Source: Opitutia bacterium UBA7876
GTDB lineage: Bacteria > Verrucomicrobiota > Verrucomicrobiia > Opitutales > Seribacteraceae
NCBI GenBank assembly: GCA_002500665.1
Contig: DLRY01000041.1
Coordinates: 1-8,518 of the forward strand
Length of the DNA stretch: 8,518 bases
Direction: 5' to 3'
In this document: positions 1 to 6,360 of the stretch, one piece after another
Layout: each line of letters opens with the position of its first letter
Position numbering within the stretch: position 1 is the first letter of the stretch
Made by a program: the position numbers and the translations under genes
The notes under the pieces: generated by a model
What the model saw: the letters and a program-made list of their open reading frames with translations, nothing else
What the model was told of the DNA's origin: nothing
Databases searched by the model: none

Positions 1-786
1 GCGGGCAATACGGACAGCAAAACCCGCACGGTCACGGTGACGGGCGCCCGCTCGGTCGATTTGAACGCAACGGTGGCGATGGACATGCTCTGGGTCCCCG
101 CCGGGACTTTCACGATGGGCAGTCCGACCACGGAAGCGGGGCGAGAGGCCGATCGGGAGGCCGATCATATCGTAACCCTTACGAAAGGCTTTTACTTGGG
201 CAAGTACGAGGTGACGCAGGCCCAGTACGAGGCGGTCATGACGGGAAACACGAACAGTTTGAGCCCCACGCCGAGCCAATTTGTAGGCAACCCGAACCGT
301 CCCGTGGAAAAAGTTTCGTGGGATGACGCCCAAGTCTTCCTCACTCGCCTGAACGCTCAGCAAGCGGCCAACCTGCCCGCTGGCTGGAGTTACGTTTTGC
401 CTACGGAGTCGCAATGGGAATACGCCTGCCGGGCGGGAACGACCACGGCGTATTCATGGGGGGCGACGATCGCCAGTTCGAATGCGAACTACAATGATAG
501 TATCGGCCAGACTACAGATGTGGGCCAGTACGCGGCCAACTCGTGGGGCTTCTATGATATGCACGGGAATGTTTGGGAATGGACGGCGGACTGGTACCAA
601 GCGGCCTATCCGACAGGCAACCCGGTGATCGATCCGACCGGACCGGCGTCGGGCTCGTTCCGGGTCCGGCGCGGTGGTTCCTGGTCCGACGGCGGTCCGC
701 TCTTGCGTTCCGCCGGGCGCCGCTTCCCCGCCCCGAGCAAGCGCTACAATGAGCTTGGCTTCCGGGTTGGTTTCCAAAAGCAATAG
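1..786 (+). CDS. SUMF1/FGE-sulfatase-fold protein, 5'-truncated, catalytic cysteines absent
   Basis: The frame is open from the first base, so the N-terminus lies outside the window; a GTG at 37 is only an internal valine codon. The first ~20 residues, including NTDSKTRTVTVTG, resemble the last strand of an Ig/PKD-like domain, so the full protein probably has at least one such domain upstream. The rest is a complete C-type-lectin-like FGE-sulfatase domain. Visible motifs are WVPAGTFTMGS, FYLGKYEVTQAQY, PVEKVSWDDA, LPTESQWEYACRAGT, GFYDMHGNVWEWTADW, RRGGSWSD and ELGFRVGF. True formylglycine-generating enzymes need two cysteines just after the GGSW region. Here that segment reads SDGGPLLRSAGRR and has none; the only cysteine is the structural-looking one in EYACRAG. 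It is therefore unlikely to activate sulfatases and may be a binding or structural paralogue. It is probably exported, but the signal peptide is not in view. It ends with TAG and converges on the integrase gene. Confidence 0.9.
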   Translation, partial: AGNTDSKTRTVTVTGARSVDLNATVAMDMLWVPAGTFTMGSPTTEAGREADREADHIVTLTKGFYLGKYEVTQAQYEAVMTGNTNSLSPTPSQFVGNPNRPVEKVSWDDAQVFLTRLNAQQAANLPAGWSYVLPTESQWEYACRAGTTTAYSWGATIASSNANYNDSIGQTTDVGQYAANSWGFYDMHGNVWEWTADWYQAAYPTGNPVIDPTGPASGSFRVRRGGSWSDGGPLLRSAGRRFPAPSKRYNELGFRVGFQKQ

Positions 787-851
787 CAAGGGAGCCATGG
801 ACGGAAGGATGACGGACAGGGCGACAAAAAAAGGGCGGAGCGAGTGGAGTC

Positions 852-876
852 TTGGCCCGAGGCGGAGCCGGGCCAA
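852..876. repeat. GC-rich inverted repeat between convergent genes
   Basis: TTGGCCCG (852-859) and CGGGCCAA (869-876) are perfect 8-bp inverted arms around a 9-nt loop. The repeat lies in the 152-bp gap between the stop of the SUMF1-fold gene and the stop of the integrase gene. No T-run follows on either strand, so it is not a classical intrinsic terminator. It could still act as a transcript-end hairpin for both genes, or be a REP-like dispersed element. Similar words flank it (GGAGCGAGTGGAG before, GACGAGCGGAG after), which fits a repeat family. The remainder of the gap shows nothing else recognisable apart from two CAATTG words at 924-929 and 933-938. Confidence 0.5.
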
Positions 877-938
877 ACGAGACGAGCGGAGCCTGCGTGC
901 GGTTGACTAGTTAATCAGTCCCCCAATTGGCGCAATTG

Positions 939-2228
939 TCACGCCGCCAAGATTTTCGATTCCGAAGCGAAGGACAGGGCGGGAGGCATGATGCCCCAAA
1001 ACTTCTTGGCCTCAGTATCCGAGCAAAGGCCCTTGTAGTGCTTGTGCATGACGGCTTCCGAGTGACCCGACCATAGGGCGACCTTTCCGGGTTCCTGCAA
1101 ATCCTTCAGCCTGTAAGTGACCGCGGAATGACGAAGCCCGTCGTGAATGCGTACCGGCCTTTCGGGCAAATCGCAGGTCTCCTTGAGTCCTGCGAGTGGG
1201 CCATCCCCGACCTTTGGGATTGAAGACTTTGGAGCCTTGTACCCAGCGATGGCATAAACTTGGTCTACAATCTTTCGACTGTTCGTCCCCCACACTTTCC
1301 CCGTTTCCTTCCTGTAAAGCGACAACCAAGCCACAGCATTTTTCGGAGCTTCAATGGTCCTTCTCTTGACCGTCGAACGCTTGTCGTTGACGTTAATCTC
1401 GACCGCTCCTCCCTCATTCCAAATGAAGTTTTTCCAGTCAAGCCGTTCTATTTCTGCGGGCCTTAGCCCGCAGAAAAGGCCGAGGACGAAGAAGGGAACC
1501 GAAGGTTGGGTGCCGGCTGATCTTTGATCGTCCAGGAGTTGAGCCGCCTGAAGCAATTCCTCCGCCTGTTCCGGGGTGTAAATTTCCGGCAACGCAATTT
1601 CGTCACCAGAAGCCCTGGGAACCTTGATGCCTTCGATGGGGGAGGATTCGAGCCAGCCCTCTTCTAGGCAGTAATTGAAGAACACGGAGAGGGCGGCCTT
1701 CTCCTTGGTCCTTTCCGACGGTTTGACTTTACTCCTTCTTTTGACGTTCCACGGTCCTTTCTGTCCAGGCATCCGACACAATATCCATTCCTTCATCCTC
1801 TCCTTGTTCATGGCTCCAATTTCTTCTCCCCGCCAAGCCCTGGCGAAACGCTCCAGCCTAAGGTATGTGGCGTCCAGGTGTCTTTGCGTGTTCCCCATCC
1901 CTTCGAAGTATTCCTTGAAGCTCTCAAGGGCCGTTTCTATGGAAACGCTTTCAGGTGTTTCCATATGCTTTCCGTTCAAGAAAGAGCAAACCGCAGAGAG
2001 CAAGGTTCCGTTGTATCCACTCTTCTTAAGCTCATTGATGGCGTTCAACGCGTCCTGCTCGTCGGTAGGCGTCAAGAGGGTGTACCTTGTATCCCCGTTG
2101 ACGATGCAACTATGGGCTATCTGGTCCTTTCTGTAAATCCAATCAAACGCCTCCGACTTGGTGTCGAACCTTTTGCGGACGAATTTCTTTTCGGGTAGAA
2201 GAATGGTGCCCGAAACCTTGAAGATCAT
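939..2228 (-). CDS. Tyrosine recombinase / phage-type integrase
   Basis: This is a site-specific recombinase of the tyrosine integrase family, which cuts and rejoins DNA at att sites to insert or excise mobile elements. With the ATG at 2228 it has 429 residues. An N-terminal arm-binding-like segment (GTILLPEKKFVRKRFDTKSEA, about residues 7-28, shown in part) is followed by a helical core-binding domain (about 95-210) and the catalytic domain. All catalytic positions are present: Arg256 in CGLRPAEIERLDW, Lys283 or Lys288 on the beta-hairpin, His362 and Arg366 in HDGLRHS, His389 in WSGHSE, and the nucleophile Tyr398 in HKHYKG. The frame stays open upstream to an ATG at 2465, inside the tRNA gene, so the true start is uncertain. 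Alternatives are GTG at 2300 and ATG at 2423, none with a clear Shine-Dalgarno. The 2228 start is preferred because recognisable domain sequence begins there and it avoids the tRNA. The gene looks slightly less GC-rich than the right half of the window, consistent with acquired DNA. Confidence 0.9.
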   Translation of the reverse strand: MIFKVSGTILLPEKKFVRKRFDTKSEAFDWIYRKDQIAHSCIVNGDTRYTLLTPTDEQDALNAINELKKSGYNGTLLSAVCSFLNGKHMETPESVSIETALESFKEYFEGMGNTQRHLDATYLRLERFARAWRGEEIGAMNKERMKEWILCRMPGQKGPWNVKRRSKVKPSERTKEKAALSVFFNYCLEEGWLESSPIEGIKVPRASGDEIALPEIYTPEQAEELLQAAQLLDDQRSAGTQPSVPFFVLGLFCGLRPAEIERLDWKNFIWNEGGAVEINVNDKRSTVKRRTIEAPKNAVAWLSLYRKETGKVWGTNSRKIVDQVYAIAGYKAPKSSIPKVGDGPLAGLKETCDLPERPVRIHDGLRHSAVTYRLKDLQEPGKVALWSGHSEAVMHKHYKGLCSDTEAKKFWGIMPPALSFASESKILAA

Positions 2229-2348
2229 TTTCGAACCGGAGCGAATCGGTCCGTTGACCTTGAGGGTTTTCGATGGCAATGCGTTCTTCCTTTCGAGCAC
2301 GGTTTCATCATGCCATTTTTTTCGCAGTCTCACAAGGGACCGACCCCA

Positions 2349-2373
2349 ACTTTGCAATGATTTATTGCAAAGT
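2349..2373. repeat. Perfect 10-bp inverted repeat with 5-bp spacer upstream of the integrase
   Basis: ACTTTGCAAT (2349-2358) and ATTGCAAAGT (2364-2373) are exact reverse complements separated by GATTT. The site lies between the likely integrase start and the tRNA-Thr gene, in a locally AT-rich patch. Its geometry, two arms around a short central spacer, matches a dimeric repressor operator and also the core-site layout of tyrosine recombinases, whose arms flank a short crossover region. The sequence alone does not choose between them. It would also form a hairpin in RNA, but lacks a T-run. Confidence 0.65.
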
Positions 2374-2380
2374 GGATAAA
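2352..2380 (+). promoter_or_regulatory. Possible sigma70-type promoter for tRNA-Thr
   Basis: TTGCAA (2352-2357) and GATAAA (2375-2380) are separated by 17 nt, the optimal spacing for a -35/-10 pair; each matches the consensus at four of six positions. Transcription would start near 2387, giving a leader of about 50 nt before the tRNA at 2439. The boxes are embedded in the inverted repeat at 2349-2373, so a protein bound there would probably affect this promoter. This is a weak prediction by pattern only. Confidence 0.3.
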
Positions 2381-2438
2381 TTCGAAAGTTGCCAGCGACC
2401 CCCGGATCGGTCAAGATGCCCATGGTTACTGGGAATGC

Positions 2439-2514
<76 letters not shown>

Positions 2515-2542
2515 TTTTAAAATCAGCGGGGTTCCCGCTAAG

Positions 2543-2576
2543 AAAAAAGGGCTTCACTTGGGTGGAGCCCTTTTTT
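2543..2576 (+). terminator. Strong intrinsic terminator of the tRNA-Thr transcript
   Basis: GGGCTTCAC (2549-2557) pairs with GTGGAGCCC (2562-2570) with one G-U pair and a TTGG loop. The stem is flanked by A6 on the left and T6 on the right, so the helix can extend to 15 bp and works as a U-tract terminator on the plus strand. Its A/T symmetry means it could also end transcription coming from the right. A smaller perfect hairpin, AGCGGG-GTT-CCCGCT (2525-2539), lies between the tRNA and the terminator and may aid 3' processing. Confidence 0.9.
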
Positions 2577-2864
2577 GTGTCCGAGGCTTGCGGAAACTAG
2601 CTGAAGAACTCTCTTTGGTTAGGTCGATTTGTATTCCGGAATAACGAAAATAAGATAAAAAGTGTTTTTTTTGTCTCATTTTTTCCAAAACCTGCTATTA
2701 AACCATGGTTTTTTAGGCTAACTTCATTCAAAAGAATCGATTTTACACTAGGAACATTCAGATTGATCAAAAGCTATGATGCACTTCAAAGTCATGTCGA
2801 AGGAATGGTTGCGAGCTTTACTTGCTCGTCCTTATGTATCGGCATTTTTACGGCGTTTTCTTAG
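2577..2864. other. AT-rich intergenic region, no gene seen
   Basis: Together with the tRNA trailer this makes about 350 bases without a coding gene. It is visibly richer in A and T than all the flanking genes, with several T-runs (for example around 2664-2672 and 2680-2686). I see no plausible open frame, no RNA fold I recognise and no second tRNA fragment. It must contain the promoter of the deiminase gene. A -10-like TATGAT at 2775-2780 is the best box, but it lacks a convincing -35 partner. A short hairpin, CGAGC-TTTACTT-GCTCG, lies at about 2812-2828. Confidence 0.6.
2632..2643. repeat. 12-bp perfect palindrome TATTCCGGAATA
   Basis: TATTCC and GGAATA form an uninterrupted 12-bp palindrome in the AT-rich spacer, about 220 bp before the deiminase start. 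It has the size of a small operator half-site pair but could be chance. No second copy was noticed in the window. Confidence 0.35.
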
Positions 2865-4199
2865 TTGAGCAGAAAAGAAACACCCAGGCATCCCTCGGGT
2901 AAATCCAGCGGTTCGGATGCTACCGGCGCCGAGGGGGATACACGGCCCCGATCCGTTGTTCTTAAACTGTCACGCCTCGTAACCGGAAAGGCTTTCAATC
3001 GATACGGCTACTCTCTTTTCGCCCTTTTTATCTTTTTGAGCGGGGTATATTTTGGAATCACCTATTTGCCAGCTGATGGACCGCACTCTTCCGAGCAGGC
3101 AAAAGAAAAGGAATTTTCTGGGGAGATTGAGGATCGGACCGTTCTTCCCTCGTCCCGCCCCGAAGATTTTTTCCCGGCTTCCGAATTCAGGCCGCAAGCC
3201 GCAATTCTGATCGGTTGCCAAAACAACCTCAACGTCACTCCCGAGCTATACGTCGACATTGCCAAGGCCATCGACCGTAGAGTTCCCCTCCTGGGGGTAG
3301 TCAACACGGAGGCGCAGGCTGAGGAGGGGGTAAGGTTGATTCGCGAATATGGTCTGCCCGGAGATGCCATGCGCTTCGTAGTTTTGCCTTCGAGTTCGAT
3401 GTGGATACGGGATTATGCCCCCATGATCCTCCGCTACGATAGCGAAAGGAGCGTTATGGTTGATGCGAAATATCACACCCGGACCATGCGGGAGAATAGA
3501 AAGAAGGATGACTTCATGGGGTTTGATCTGGCGCGTATGCTGGGCCTTCCTCTACGTTCGATTCCGATTGTTCTCGAAGGCGGTAACGTAATAAGCAATG
3601 GGGATGGGATGCTTTTGACTTCCGTGAAGACCGTTTTGGAAAACAAGAAGAGCCGCTACGAGCGCGACCAGATCATGCACATGTTCAATGACTTTCTGGG
3701 TGTCAATAGCGTGTACACAGTCACGCCGCTTGTTGGGGAGCCAAACGGGCACACCGACATGTTCATGACTATGGTGGACAAGAACCTTGCCATCGTCGGC
3801 GAGATCGATCCGATGGTTGATCCGACCAACAGCGCGATTCTGGAAGCTAATGCAAAGTTTCTTTCGACCATTACCACTTCCGCCGGTCCAATTCGCGTAA
3901 GGCGCATACCAATGCCTCCGAGGTGGGGTGAGCACTGGCGTTCCTACACGAACGTCATCATGGCAAACGGAGTTTTGCTCATGCCTTCTTTCAGTGGCGT
4001 TGATCCAGAAATCGAAGCGAGGGCGGAGGCAGTCTACCGGTCCTCCTTGCCCGAGGGCTGGGTGGTGAAGCGGATCAACTGCGACAAGCTGGTGAGCCTG
4101 AACGGCCAATTGCATTGCATCAGCTACAACATACCCGGCTTCGTCTCGATCGAGGGACTGCTCCGAAAAGCCAAGCCAATCATGACCGTCATAGAGTGA
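2865..4199 (+). CDS. Membrane-anchored agmatine deiminase / peptidylarginine deiminase family protein
   Basis: This is a guanidino-group hydrolase of the family that includes agmatine deiminase and bacterial PAD; these release ammonia from agmatine or arginine residues through a Cys-His-Asp/Glu centre. The catalytic motifs are intact: SMWIRDYAP (residues 179-186, Asp183), EGGN (238-241), GHTDMF (295-300, His296 and Asp298) and the nucleophile Cys418 in QLHCIS. The fold starts near residue 98. Ahead of it are a basic, polar cytoplasmic-looking tail (1-45), one hydrophobic helix (about 48-68) and a linker. The catalytic domain is therefore probably anchored on the outer face of the inner membrane, or the helix is an uncleaved signal. 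At 444 residues it is longer than soluble agmatine deiminases because of this extension. The start is TTG: an in-frame TAG directly precedes it and the next Met is residue 169. No Shine-Dalgarno is visible. It likely forms an operon with the propeller gene 36 bp downstream. The substrate (agmatine or peptidyl-arginine) cannot be told from sequence. Confidence 0.87.
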   Translation: MSRKETPRHPSGKSSGSDATGAEGDTRPRSVVLKLSRLVTGKAFNRYGYSLFALFIFLSGVYFGITYLPADGPHSSEQAKEKEFSGEIEDRTVLPSSRPEDFFPASEFRPQAAILIGCQNNLNVTPELYVDIAKAIDRRVPLLGVVNTEAQAEEGVRLIREYGLPGDAMRFVVLPSSSMWIRDYAPMILRYDSERSVMVDAKYHTRTMRENRKKDDFMGFDLARMLGLPLRSIPIVLEGGNVISNGDGMLLTSVKTVLENKKSRYERDQIMHMFNDFLGVNSVYTVTPLVGEPNGHTDMFMTMVDKNLAIVGEIDPMVDPTNSAILEANAKFLSTITTSAGPIRVRRIPMPPRWGEHWRSYTNVIMANGVLLMPSFSGVDPEIEARAEAVYRSSLPEGWVVKRINCDKLVSLNGQLHCISYNIPGFVSIEGLLRKAKPIMTVIE

Positions 4200-4235
4200 A
4201 GATCGGGTGAACGGAGGATTTCAAGGGTAAGAAGA

Positions 4236-5762
4236 ATGAAGGTCCTTCGCTTTGTTGCCTTTCTTGCCTTGACCGCATCGATGGTGGCCGCAGAGTGGCC
4301 CCAAGCCGCCGGGCCGAACGGAAATTTTGTGGTCGAGGGAAGGGCCTTGTCCGCATTCAGCGTGGCCCGGGGAGAGGGAGTGGTTTGGAGGGCCGATCTC
4401 CCGAGCACGGGCCAAGGTACGCCGGTGGTCAGCCGGGGACGGGTCTTCGTGACTTCGCACGAGCCGACCACGGGGGATGCGCAGACGGGAAGCGGCATTC
4501 TAGGGCTTTGTTTCGACGCCCGTACGGGAAAGGAGCTTTGGCGAAGGAAGATCGGCGCGACCAGGACGACCGATTTGTCGAGTTTGTTCAGCGACAACAC
4601 GGCGGCATCTCCAGTGGCGGATGGGGAGCGGGTGGTCTTCGTAAACGTGGGGGGGACGGTCAAGTGCTTCGATTACGAGGGCAAGGAGCTGTGGAGTCAT
4701 TCCTGGACCCCTTTCGGTAGGCATCATGCCCGGGCCCACGAGCCGATCCTCCACGATGGCAAGGTAATTCTGATGCATGCCCCGCGCTACGACCTGCCGG
4801 TCTCGGCCACCACCAAGGAGGGCTCGAAGTCGCTGGGCCGGGGAAGGGAGTACTGGACCCATTTGCGGGCCTTCGACTTGAAGTCCGGCAAGCCGGTCTG
4901 GCGGGCGGAGGCGGGCACGTCCGTGCATTCGACCTCGATCCTTGGCAAGTTTTCGGGGGGAAGCAGTGCGATCCTGACGGGACGCGGAGGCGGGCACAAG
5001 CCGCCTGAAGAGCCTTACGGGCTGTCTCTGGTCGACGTCGCCAACGGAAAGAGCCTGTGGGATCGCGCGATCGGAGGCTACCCGGCGGCCCAGAATGCAA
5101 CCTGGTCGGGAGAAAGGGCTCATTTCTTCGCGGGCGGAGATCACCATTCGCTGGCCGTGGGTACGGGGAAGCCCATCGATTCGGTTTCCGTGACCGAGGG
5201 CGCGAGCATCACGAGATGGAAAGAGAAGGCTTACGAAACCGTGGAGAACGGGAAGCTGACGAAGGCAAAGAAGCCGATCACTTATTTCACCAACGTCGTG
5301 GTGGGAAATTATCATTACTTCCGTTCCTTCGGGGGCTTCTTTATCGGACGGGTGAATTTGAAGAGCGGGAAGGTCGAGTATTTGCAGGTTCCCGTCCAAG
5401 TCATTCGCAAAGCAGGCGGGGAGGAAGAGGTACTTTGGGAAAAGAGCCTTCCCAACGACATGAAAAATGCGAAAGGGCACCGGGCGACCCGTGATAAGCG
5501 CAACGAGGGGAGCGGGTGGGGACACGTTTCCTCCGCTCCGCCCGTGGTGGTGGGCGACTTGATCTATTTTCCGACAATGGTGGGCATGGTCTATGTCTTG
5601 AAGTGGAAGGCTCCCCGGTTGGATGCAGACGCCTTGGTCTCCCTGGGAGACTTGGGTCCGGCGGGCAAGACGTGGTCGCTCTCCGGATTGGCCTGCGCCA
5701 ACGGCCGGCTCTATGCCCGGACTCTAAAGGAGTTGATCTGCCTGGGCAGGGACGAGGACTAG
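4236..5762 (+). CDS. Secreted PQQ-like beta-propeller protein
   Basis: The 508-residue product starts with a signal peptide (MKVLRFVAFLALTASMVAA, cleavage near residue 19-20) followed by a mature start EWPQAAGPNG. The body has repeated PQQ-type propeller blades, each ending in an Asp-x-x-x-Gly-Lys-x-Leu-Trp-like turn: DARTGKELW (94-102), DYEGKELW (146-153), DLKSGKPVW (214-222), DVANGKSLW (267-275) and NLKSGKVEY (374-382). This is the PQQ_2/BamB-like fold, in which most members do not bind PQQ and serve as scaffolds or carbohydrate- or protein-binding domains; I see no dehydrogenase catalytic signature. Histidine clusters (GRHHARAHEP at 161-170, GGDHHS at 300-305) could be metal ligands. A purine-rich GGTAAGAAG just before the ATG may serve as ribosome binding site; the better GGAGG at 4213-4217 is rather far. 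It follows the deiminase gene by 36 bp in the same direction, so co-transcription is likely. Its stop lies 4 bp from that of the convergent DUF6428 gene. Confidence 0.88.
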   Translation: MKVLRFVAFLALTASMVAAEWPQAAGPNGNFVVEGRALSAFSVARGEGVVWRADLPSTGQGTPVVSRGRVFVTSHEPTTGDAQTGSGILGLCFDARTGKELWRRKIGATRTTDLSSLFSDNTAASPVADGERVVFVNVGGTVKCFDYEGKELWSHSWTPFGRHHARAHEPILHDGKVILMHAPRYDLPVSATTKEGSKSLGRGREYWTHLRAFDLKSGKPVWRAEAGTSVHSTSILGKFSGGSSAILTGRGGGHKPPEEPYGLSLVDVANGKSLWDRAIGGYPAAQNATWSGERAHFFAGGDHHSLAVGTGKPIDSVSVTEGASITRWKEKAYETVENGKLTKAKKPITYFTNVVVGNYHYFRSFGGFFIGRVNLKSGKVEYLQVPVQVIRKAGGEEEVLWEKSLPNDMKNAKGHRATRDKRNEGSGWGHVSSAPPVVVGDLIYFPTMVGMVYVLKWKAPRLDADALVSLGDLGPAGKTWSLSGLACANGRLYARTLKELICLGRDED

Positions 5763-5766
5763 CAGC

Positions 5767-6222
5767 CTAGCAGCAACCGGAGGAAGGGTCGCAGGCGGAG
5801 GGGGTGACGGGTAGGCTCCCGGGCGAATCGGGAATTCCGCACTTGTCCTTGGCCAGGCAGTCGGTGTGAGTTGGTTCGAGCAGAAAACGACCGTTGTCCA
5901 TCGAGAGCCCGTAGCGACCGATGGTGTCGGATTGGTACTCGACTTCCACCTCAAGGTCGCTCAGACCGAGGGCTTCCTCGGCGACCCCGATAACCTCGAG
6001 AATCTTGGCTGGACGAATGCGGTGGTCGAAGTCGTCGGCACTCCAGAGCTGGAAGGTGACCATCTCCTCACGGCGTTCGGTACCTCCGCAGTCGACGTAG
6101 TGTTTGCTCGACTTACCGACTTCGGTGACGTGAAAGTGCGGGGGGACGTGAGATCCGTTGGGAAGGACGAAGACGACCTCCTCAAGGTCTCCGAGTTCTT
6201 GTTTGAATTCTTGCAGGTTCAT
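5767..6222 (-). CDS. DUF6428 family protein with cysteine-rich tail
   Basis: This 151-residue cytosolic protein matches the DUF6428 family as I remember it. Motifs are LPNGSHVPPHFHVTEVG (20-36), HYVDCGGT (41-48), VTFQLWSADDFDHRI (55-69) and LEVEVEYQSDTIGRY (90-104). The family is often encoded in arsenic-resistance clusters next to an ArsR-type regulator, but its biochemical role is unknown to me. The C-terminal third is cysteine-rich: Cys122, Cys128, Cys144 and the terminal pair Cys150-Cys151 in SSGCC, with Cys45 in the core. Such thiols could bind a soft metal or metalloid; this is inference. No arsR, arsenite pump, arsenate reductase or arsM gene is in the window, so the gene stands alone here. 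The ATG at 6222 has no evident Shine-Dalgarno; a candidate promoter sits just upstream. It converges on the propeller gene with 4 bp between stops, and its antisense strand is open, which should not be taken as coding. Confidence 0.85.
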   Translation of the reverse strand: MNLQEFKQELGDLEEVVFVLPNGSHVPPHFHVTEVGKSSKHYVDCGGTERREEMVTFQLWSADDFDHRIRPAKILEVIGVAEEALGLSDLEVEVEYQSDTIGRYGLSMDNGRFLLEPTHTDCLAKDKCGIPDSPGSLPVTPSACDPSSGCC

Positions 6223-6241
6223 GACTTGGTAAATGAGGTTC

Positions 6242-6268
6242 CTTATAGACCTCGCGGGGTGGTTTCAA
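6242..6268 (-). promoter_or_regulatory. Candidate promoter of the DUF6428 gene
   Basis: On the minus strand TTGAAA (6263-6268) and TATAAG (6242-6247) each match the sigma70 consensus at five of six positions. The spacer is only 15 nt, shorter than ideal, which lowers confidence. Transcription would begin near 6235 and give a leader of roughly a dozen bases, consistent with the absence of a Shine-Dalgarno sequence. The -35 box lies within a small palindromic word, GGTTTCAACC (6261-6270), that could be bound by a regulator. Confidence 0.35.
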
Positions 6269-6277
6269 CCGGTAAAG

Positions 6278-6292
6278 GGGACGGGGCGTCCC
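6278..6292. repeat. Short GC hairpin in divergent intergenic region
   Basis: GGGACG (6278-6283) and CGTCCC (6287-6292) form a perfect 6-bp stem with a GGG loop, between the divergent DUF6428 and lipoprotein genes. It could sit in the leader of the lipoprotein mRNA. No function can be assigned, and a chance occurrence in GC-rich DNA is possible. Confidence 0.3.
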
Positions 6293-6360
6293 TATACGCA
6301 GGGTTTTACGGTCTTGCCTTTGAGAGGGCGGGTTGTTTGATCGGAAAGGGAATGAAAGCG

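Noticed and set aside
924..938. CAATTG-GCG-CAATTG as a second att-like core at the integrase 3' end.
   Set aside because: It shares no sequence with the inverted repeat at 2349-2373 or with the tRNA, so it cannot be the partner of a site-specific exchange there.
2656..2672. AAAAAGTG followed by a T-run, looking like a terminator.
   Set aside because: The possible stem is A-T only with a tiny loop, too weak, and no upstream gene needs it; the real terminator is at 2543-2576.
4500..5525. 341-codon open frame on the minus strand inside the propeller gene.
   Set aside because: The plus-strand frame carries a signal peptide and propeller repeats; the antisense frame is an Arg/Pro-rich by-product of GC-rich codons.
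5866..6360. Long upstream extension of the MORN-type lipoprotein frame (open to 5866 on the plus strand).
   Set aside because: It is the antisense of the DUF6428 gene, has no domain, and the signal peptide with lipobox starts only at 6352/6361.
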